This document shows, one piece after another, positions 13,974 to 18,698 of a stretch of DNA of 18,698 nt (its first letter is position 1; the number at the start of each line of letters is the position of its first letter). The DNA is from Candidatus Hydrogenedentota bacterium. GTDB taxonomy: Bacteria; Hydrogenedentota; Hydrogenedentia; Hydrogenedentales; SLHB01. The DNA lies in contig SLHB01000368.1 in NCBI GenBank assembly GCA_007136375.1, positions 1 through 18,698 on the forward strand. The letters are read 5' to 3'. The notes under the pieces were generated by a model. It was not told where the DNA came from, did not search any database, and saw nothing but the letters and a program-made list of their open reading frames with translations. The position numbers were made by a program, and so were the translations under genes.

Positions 13974-15298
13974 TAATTCATTGTAACCAGCGACGCGGAC
14001 TCCACGCTGTCAATGGGCCGGGCTTTCTTAAACACTACGAACGCGCAAAACCCGCCGCCGCCCGTCGCATCCTCCACGGAAATGGGAACTTCAACGGGGT
14101 TTCCGGCGTACACCCCCTCGACGGCGGACTCGCCGAAGAAATCGAGCGCGCTCACAATGCGGAAGCGCTCGCCTTCGTCAAGGAATTCCTGAAGATCCAC
14201 GGACGCAACAGGTGCCTTGCGCCAGTTGAATACAGCCAGATTCGCACGGTCCGGGTCGTACTTATTCGGCCGTAGTATCGTCTGAAAGGCGGCGCTGGGC
14301 CGCGCCTCGTCCGCCGCGATGACTTGGTTGTTCTTCTCGTCCACCTCGCGATAACGGTTTATGCTCATCGCGGCGTTAACCACAATGTTATCGTGGACGA
14401 CGCAGTCATAGTTATACGGCGCCGTGTACCCTATCTCCAACGGTACTTCGTACAGGATGTTCTCCTTGACAACGATGTCCCGGCTCGGACGTTCGCCGCC
14501 AATGAGAAACCGTTCCCTCCCTCCTTCTTGGAATGGTCCGAATCCGATGTTGCCGATAATGCGGAAGTGGTCCACATAGGCGCGCTCGCTGCCGTAGGCT
14601 TGAATCGTCGTGGAGTAGTTGCCCCAAAGAATATTGTCCGAGATGAATTTCTCCCCCGTTTCATTCTGCGTATAGATTCCAGGGCCATGGGGACGCTGAG
14701 GGCCAACGTATCCGTTTTCGAAAATGAGACATCCATGCAGTTCGCTGTCCACCGCCCCTCGCCAGAAGCTGACGCCGGTAGAGTTGTTGTTGTGCACAAC
14801 CAGGTTGATGAAGTTGCAGCTTGTGGCGGAATAGATGGTTAAGCCGCCGGCGGGACCGGTGGGTTCATCGAGCTCGGAAAGCGAGGCATCATCGGTCCGG
14901 CGCTCCCAATCAGCGGATTCGCTCACGGTGATCTCCAGATCCCAGATCCAGACATACTCGGCGCCGCGAACCGTTAATCCGCCATCGATTGTCACTCGCT
15001 CGCCTTGGACGGGTCGTATATGAATCGGAGCGTTCTCCGCCCCTTTCAAGGTGACTTCATACCCCTCGGCCCCCCATTCCCGATCGGGATGCCGATACGT
15101 TCCGCCCTTCAAGTATAGGGTGGATCCGGGTTCGATTTTCGGTCCGCTGCGGAGAACAGATTCGAGATCCCAGGGAGATTCCATCGTTCCCTCGTTGTCT
15201 GGTTCTCCATCAGGCGCAACGTAGTATTCGGCGGCCCATGCCGCACTTGCGGCGCACAGTGCCACCGTCCCGGCTAACGCTAGGTTCAGCGATTTCAT
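13973..15298 (-). CDS. Exported right-handed parallel beta-helix protein
   Basis: 441 residues. A clear Sec signal peptide (MKSLNLALAGTVALC..., cleavage after AWA at residue 22) is followed by YYVAPDG, an N-terminal cap typical of DUF1565/pectate-lyase-like beta-helix proteins, and SPWDLESVLRSGPKIEPGS. The body has beta-helix coils with asparagine-rich turns, for example LVVHNNNSTGVSFW, CLIFENGYVG and DNILWGNYSTTIQAYG. Members are often polysaccharide lyases or glycan-binding proteins, but I see no specific catalytic motif, so enzyme activity is not claimed. The last about 100 residues leave the helix pattern and may form a separate beta domain. ATG 15298 has GGAGGAG 7 nt upstream. It lies 66 bp after the small membrane protein gene, same strand. 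Confidence 0.88.
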   Translation of the reverse strand: MKSLNLALAGTVALCAASAAWAAEYYVAPDGEPDNEGTMESPWDLESVLRSGPKIEPGSTLYLKGGTYRHPDREWGAEGYEVTLKGAENAPIHIRPVQGERVTIDGGLTVRGAEYVWIWDLEITVSESADWERRTDDASLSELDEPTGPAGGLTIYSATSCNFINLVVHNNNSTGVSFWRGAVDSELHGCLIFENGYVGPQRPHGPGIYTQNETGEKFISDNILWGNYSTTIQAYGSERAYVDHFRIIGNIGFGPFQEGGRERFLIGGERPSRDIVVKENILYEVPLEIGYTAPYNYDCVVHDNIVVNAAMSINRYREVDEKNNQVIAADEARPSAAFQTILRPNKYDPDRANLAVFNWRKAPVASVDLQEFLDEGERFRIVSALDFFGESAVEGVYAGNPVEVPISVEDATGGGGFCAFVVFKKARPIDSVESASLVTMN

Positions 15299-15364
15299 AC
15301 GCGTCTCCTCCGTTTCTTCGCGCGGCCAAGAACCGACCCCACTTTCAAGGACATTCGTACCGCT

Positions 15365-15625
15365 TCAGTGCCACATTCGTGGAGACGCGCCCTGGGTCAT
15401 AGATGTCAGCTCACTGGCGTTGTCGCGGCCGTACGCTCGCGTCGTGCGCGTCTCCGCGGTCACCGCCGGCGCCGGTTCCGGGGCTTGCTCTTCCACGCGA
15501 CCAGCGTCCGCGCCCGCGCGCGACGTTGACAGCAGTCCCAAAGCCGCCATGGCCAAGAACAACAGGCCAAAGCCGATCAGAAACAGGCCGAAACCAGGCA
15601 GGAAAAACGGCAGCAAGTCGTCCAC
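15365..15625 (-). CDS. Small single-pass membrane protein, function unknown
   Basis: 86 residues. A strongly hydrophobic Phe/Leu/Gly-rich segment (about 5-32) is followed by a hydrophilic tail rich in Ala, Glu, Pro and Thr (about 33-86). The shape resembles OadG-type small subunits (one membrane segment, acidic tail), but no decarboxylase subunit is nearby and the similarity is only by eye. The start is GTG at 15625, supported by GGAGGGG 6 nt upstream. It sits between the HEPN gene (51 bp upstream) and the beta-helix gene (66 bp downstream) on the same strand, so it may be co-transcribed with either. Real coding status is likely but not certain. Confidence 0.6.
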   Translation of the reverse strand: MDDLLPFFLPGFGLFLIGFGLLFLAMAALGLLSTSRAGADAGRVEEQAPEPAPAVTAETRTTRAYGRDNASELTSMTQGASPRMWH

Positions 15626-15676
15626 GGAAAGCCCCTCCGTAGCGTTCCAATTAATTACGCCTTGTCAAGCCCCCGG

Positions 15677-16060
15677 TTATTCCAGCAACGCTTGCACACG
15701 CGCCAGCAACGCCCCCACCTCCCGCACCAGCCACTCCCGATCCAACGGTTCATCCACCATCGAAGGCGCCTCGTAACGCAACTGCATCGCGTAGTCGCTT
15801 AGGTCCACGAAGTCCCAATACGCTTCGACATCGGCGCCAAGCCGCTGCAACGTGTCGAGAAGCAGCCGCAGATTATGGGTAAACGGATGGACTTCCCCCA
15901 ACAAATTCACCCAAGCCTTTAGCGCCTTCTCCACGGCCTGTTGGGCGTGAAGGCCAAAAATGGTGTCATCGAACACCTCTGGGTCCAGCATGTTGGCCAG
16001 CGCCTTCAAGTCGCGGCCCGCGGCGTCGAGCAATTGGCGCGCAGCCTCATACCTGGCCAT
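15677..16060 (-). CDS. HEPN domain protein (PF05168-like), partner of the MNT gene
   Basis: 127 residues, all-helical. FGLHAQQAVEKALKAWV followed by HPFTHNLRLLL and YAMQLRYEAP are the signature of the HEPN family of PF05168. The R-x4-6-H ribonuclease motif found in HepT-type toxins is absent. HEPN-MNT pairs act as toxin-antitoxin systems or in RNA/nucleotide-based defence; in HepT/MntA the nucleotidyltransferase AMPylates the toxin. Whether this member is toxic is open. ATG 16060 begins at MARYEAARQLL, the usual first helix; an in-frame start at 16132 would add 24 residues inside the upstream gene. The start overlaps the nucleotidyltransferase stop by 14 bp, so the two are translationally coupled. 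Confidence 0.85.
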   Translation of the reverse strand: MARYEAARQLLDAAGRDLKALANMLDPEVFDDTIFGLHAQQAVEKALKAWVNLLGEVHPFTHNLRLLLDTLQRLGADVEAYWDFVDLSDYAMQLRYEAPSMVDEPLDREWLVREVGALLARVQALLE

Positions 16061-16979
16061 ACAGCGGCCTCCCGTGTTCCAGGCTCGTGGCGATGATGTG
16101 GCCCGGCACGTTCCGCCAACGCTCAACTTCACTCCGCGTGTACACTAGAATGTCTGTCGCCACGGGCGTCCCCGCCAACCGGCGCTCAATCCGGCCCCTC
16201 AGTTTGCGGCGGCGGCGGCGATCCTCGTGTTCGTCGGGAAGCACCACAAGCAGGTCCACGTCAGACCCCGGCCTTCCCACGTCCCCGGCCCGCGACCCGA
16301 ATAAGATGATCGCCTCGGGATGCGCCTCATCGACTATCACCTCCGTTAGCGGTTTGAACAGCGTTTCCTCATCGTCCAGCCGGATGCAGTGGATCGCCCC
16401 ATATCGCCGTTCAAATCGGATGCTAGCCCTAATCCTGTACGCGCCGTTTACGTCGGTCACGAAGTCATCGAACGCTTGCTCATCCCGAAGCATCCATGCC
16501 CGGCCGTGAAGCGAGTCCGTAATCCGAACCGCGCCCTGCTGCCGGATGTAGGACAAAATCGTATTCAGAAAGCCCCGCACGTAATCGAAGCGATTCATCT
16601 CCATCTCGTAGCCGACGTGCATGTGGTAATCCGCGACAAAAACGTGGCTACTCTCGCGCCCAGCGGTGGTTGGCATTGCTCGCTCCTCCGATGGCCAGGG
16701 ACATCTCATGTGACGAAACTCTAACTGCTCATCCACATGCGGTTCGCCGCGGGCGGCGACATGGTTGTTGAGGGATTCGAGGATCTGGCGATCTTCCTTG
16801 CCGGATTCCGCGAGTTCGATGAGCGCATGGAGAAGCTGGTGAAACAGTTTGTTGTTTCGCAAGGCGCGCTTGTCGAAATACGCGTCCACCTTAGCTCCGC
16901 CGCCTTCGCGCCGGAGATGCATGAGCCGGAAAACAAGCTCCTCCCGTGCAGTGCCGAGCCGTTTGCCGCGTTGGCTCAT
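16047..16979 (-). CDS. MNT-type nucleotidyltransferase with unusual N-terminal extension
   Basis: 310 residues from ATG 16979. The C-terminal about 95 residues are a minimal nucleotidyltransferase: ILFGSRAGDVGRPGSDVDLLVV with Gly228-Ser229, Asp240, Asp242 and a third acidic residue at Asp276 (ATDILVY). Before it lie about 110 residues (102-210; VFVADYHMHVGYE, FDYVRGFLNTILSYI) that I do not recognise, and a helical, charged N-terminal part (1-95). Ordinary MNT partners are only about 100-150 residues. The start is ambiguous: ATG 16676 has an excellent GGAGGAG 6 nt upstream (16689-16683) and would give 209 residues, while ATG 16979 has a poor site but the frame between looks coding. Either way the 3' end overlaps the HEPN gene by 14 bp. 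Confidence 0.75.
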   Translation of the reverse strand: MSQRGKRLGTAREELVFRLMHLRREGGGAKVDAYFDKRALRNNKLFHQLLHALIELAESGKEDRQILESLNNHVAARGEPHVDEQLEFRHMRCPWPSEERAMPTTAGRESSHVFVADYHMHVGYEMEMNRFDYVRGFLNTILSYIRQQGAVRITDSLHGRAWMLRDEQAFDDFVTDVNGAYRIRASIRFERRYGAIHCIRLDDEETLFKPLTEVIVDEAHPEAIILFGSRAGDVGRPGSDVDLLVVLPDEHEDRRRRRKLRGRIERRLAGTPVATDILVYTRSEVERWRNVPGHIIATSLEHGRPLYGQV

Positions 16980-17203
16980 TGTAGCAGGCCGGCCGTGTGA
17001 CAACCACGCCGGTCTCAAAGGCGCGCGGCTCCTCGATTCTACTGTTCGACCCATTGCGTTCCAGCAGGCGCCACGAGCAGCGATTGGGGTCGCCGCCAGG
17101 GATTTGCGCGCAGTCTCGCGGCTGGTATAGTATTCGTAGCTTATGAACCAGAGTGGCCTGGGGGCAGGGCCTTGATCAGAACGAGACCACCGGGAGACGA
17201 GTC
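16980..17203. other. Divergent spacer between the MNT gene and dockerin gene
   Basis: No gene is seen. The plus-strand promoter at 17104-17131 points to the right. On the minus strand, TAGAAT (17041-17036) is a possible -10 box for the nucleotidyltransferase, without a good -35. TACAAT at 16983-16978 overlaps the 16979 ATG and, if used as a -10, would favour the internal start at 16676. Confidence 0.4.
17104..17131 (+). promoter_or_regulatory. Predicted promoter for the dockerin/caspase-like gene
   Basis: TTGCGC (17104-17109), a 16-bp spacer and TATAGT (17126-17131) lie 72 bp upstream of the GTG at 17204. Downstream, GGCCTG-GGGG-CAGGGCC (17155-17171) can fold into a hairpin with one bulge. 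Confidence 0.5.
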
Positions 17204-18698
17204 GTGAGACTTCCATTTCGTGTGCGCGTGTTTGTAGCGGCGGCCTTGGCTGGCGTTTTGTGCGTTGGCGCCGCTGGCGCCGAGGAAGTCTACGGCGATG
17301 TAAACGGTGACGGCCATGTGAACGCGCAAGACGTCCAGTTGGTAATCAACGCAGCCCTGGGCATATCCATCGATCCGTACACCTCGGACGACGCCGACCT
17401 CACCGGTGATGGCGCCGTTACCGCCGTGGACATCCAAATCGTGATCAACATCGCCCTCGGCATCGGCGTCGATTTACCGGACAATGGGGAAGTCGACATG
17501 GACCCCCCACTGGAAGAGCGGATGGCCCTCATGGACGAGGCCGAGGAGCACTTCGCCAGCCTAGATGTCCGCGAGCTCGGAGTGGACGAAAAGAACCAGC
17601 AGATGGTCCAGTGGCTGGAAGAGCACGAGGCGTTCCCGGGCGCGGGCGTGTCGGCGGATGAAATCGTCTACGCCTTCTTCGCCGACGGCACGCCGCTCCT
17701 CTTCATGGACAACTTTCTCACGGGCGAAGAGGGCGACAAGCGGGGCGCCGGCGAAGGCGGCAAACGCCAGGCGGATCCGTCCCGCACGGAAACAGCCGTC
17801 CGCGTTCCTGCCAAGGACAACGACACTCCCCCGGCTCTGCAACCGCCCCACCCGGACACCCTGGGGACGGAACGGCCAGAATCGCGAAAAGCGGAGGTCC
17901 TCAACGTATTCCACGGGGATGTGCCCATCGTGGAAGCCATGGAAGAAATCCGCGCGCGCCTGGAGGCAACGGGGTACGAAATGGGCCCGCTCACCACGGC
18001 CGCCTTGAGCCCTTCTATTCGGCGCTACATGGAAATGGATGACGTGGGCGTGCTAGTGATGGCCGGCCACGGCGGGAAACAAACGGTGGACGAGGCTGGG
18101 GACGAGGAGCCCTTGGCCTATATACAGACGAACGCCTTGGCGTCGGAAGCCGAAATAGCGGAACTCCACGAGACGGAGGTGACGGCCAAGCGGATTGCGC
18201 CGATGATCGCCTCGGTCGGGGTGCAAGACGGCGTGGTGGATTACGGGAGACGTTGGGCGATCTCGAACCTATTCATCGAGGAGTACTTCGATTTCGCGCC
18301 GAAGGCCATCGTATTTACCGCCGCCTGTAACAGCTTCAACGAAACGTTCATCCAAGCCTTCCTTAACACGGGCGCCGGGGCCTTTCTCGGGTGGGACGAT
18401 ACGATAGGCGACCCGCAGGCTGCTCCGCGGGCAATCCACTTCTTCAACCGCGTCCTGGGCGCCGAAGAACCGACGGCCGATTGGGACGAAGCGCCCGTGC
18501 GGGCCTTCGACTTTACGGCGACAATGCGCGAAATGGACCGCCAGGACCTCGGCGCCGTAACCGAGGAGCGCAATCAAGGCTCCACGCTCCGCGTGTACAA
18601 GGCGGAGGACGAATGGCCGTCGATCCTGGCGCCGTCCATCCGCAACATCCGCATTGATCCCATCGCGGGCGAACTCTACCTGTACGGCCTCTTCGGCG
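17204..18698 (+). CDS. Exported dockerin-caspase-like cysteine peptidase homologue (3' end missing)
   Basis: At least 498 residues, running off the window. The GTG has GGGAG 7 nt upstream. A signal peptide (MRLPFRVRVF..., cleavage near AGA at residue 26) precedes two type I dockerin repeats: GDVNGDGHVNAQDVQLVINA (31-50) and ADLTGDGAVTAVDIQIVINI (64-83). After a helical segment and a Pro/Lys/Glu-rich linker (about 178-228) comes a caspase-fold domain: VLNVFHGDVPIVEA, GVLVMAGHGG with His289, and IVFTAACNSF with Cys375, then GAGAFLGWDD and a helix near HFFNRVLG. The His-Cys pair fits clan CD peptidases (caspase, gingipain, CHAT) as a candidate dyad. Its 86-residue spacing is longer than in caspases. 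A further beta-rich part begins at about 470. Secreted; activity and target are unknown. Confidence 0.8.
   Translation, partial: MRLPFRVRVFVAAALAGVLCVGAAGAEEVYGDVNGDGHVNAQDVQLVINAALGISIDPYTSDDADLTGDGAVTAVDIQIVINIALGIGVDLPDNGEVDMDPPLEERMALMDEAEEHFASLDVRELGVDEKNQQMVQWLEEHEAFPGAGVSADEIVYAFFADGTPLLFMDNFLTGEEGDKRGAGEGGKRQADPSRTETAVRVPAKDNDTPPALQPPHPDTLGTERPESRKAEVLNVFHGDVPIVEAMEEIRARLEATGYEMGPLTTAALSPSIRRYMEMDDVGVLVMAGHGGKQTVDEAGDEEPLAYIQTNALASEAEIAELHETEVTAKRIAPMIASVGVQDGVVDYGRRWAISNLFIEEYFDFAPKAIVFTAACNSFNETFIQAFLNTGAGAFLGWDDTIGDPQAAPRAIHFFNRVLGAEEPTADWDEAPVRAFDFTATMREMDRQDLGAVTEERNQGSTLRVYKAEDEWPSILAPSIRNIRIDPIAGELYLYGLFG

Noticed and set aside
15660..15667. TTGACA-like box before the small membrane protein gene
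   Set aside because: CTTGACAAG is a short palindrome with no acceptable -10 hexamer 16-18 bp downstream.
13921..17140. Identical 10-mer TATTCGTAGC at 13921 and 17131
   Set aside because: Matches of this length are expected by chance many times in an 18.7-kb window.

Overview
High-GC (roughly 60-65 percent), densely coding bacterial chromosomal DNA. No rRNA, tRNA, CRISPR array, insertion sequence, integrase or phage gene was seen. The mix is core housekeeping genes (dnaE, rpiA, stand-alone cinA/pncC) with secreted proteins typical of environmental polysaccharide degraders: an FG-GAP/VCBS repeat protein, a right-handed beta-helix protein and a dockerin-bearing caspase-fold protein. The dockerin repeats (D-x-N-x-D-G followed by a VQLVINAALG-like helix) and a NagB-like protein of unusual sequence suggest an uncultured lineage near the planctomycete/Hydrogenedentes-type bacteria. 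That placement is inference from protein style only; a marker-gene tree of DnaE would settle it.

Left part (1-7653, all plus strand): a cinA C-terminal-domain gene overlaps dnaE by 4 bp (ATGA). A tiny PMP3/YqaE membrane protein follows under its own promoter. Next come a DCC-family thiol protein overlapping an exported beta-lactamase-fold serine hydrolase by 14 bp, and an MFS transporter with its own promoter and a long GC-rich leader.

Middle (7701-11142): a NagB-like sugar-phosphate isomerase on the minus strand is divergent from rpiA on the plus strand, with a 349-bp region between them. An inositol-monophosphatase-family gene follows on plus. Its 3' end overlaps that of a minus-strand Rieske ferredoxin by 85 bp, tail to tail.

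Right part (10768-16979, nearly all minus): a likely run FG-GAP/VCBS protein -> tandem universal stress protein -> Rieske protein. Then comes a 520-bp region with a beta-helix-like gene remnant and an inverted CACAGAGAA repeat, then an exported beta-helix protein, a small membrane protein and a HEPN/MNT nucleotidyltransferase pair overlapping by 14 bp. The right edge (17204-18698, plus) holds an unfinished ORF: signal peptide, an N-terminal dockerin and a caspase/gingipain-like His-Cys domain.

A recurring regulatory theme is a promoter of the form TTGCG(C/A/T)-N16-18-TAnnnT or a close relative. It lies before at least five genes on both strands and is often followed within about 20 nt by a GC-rich palindrome. 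Two leaders share 14 of 15 hairpin bases.
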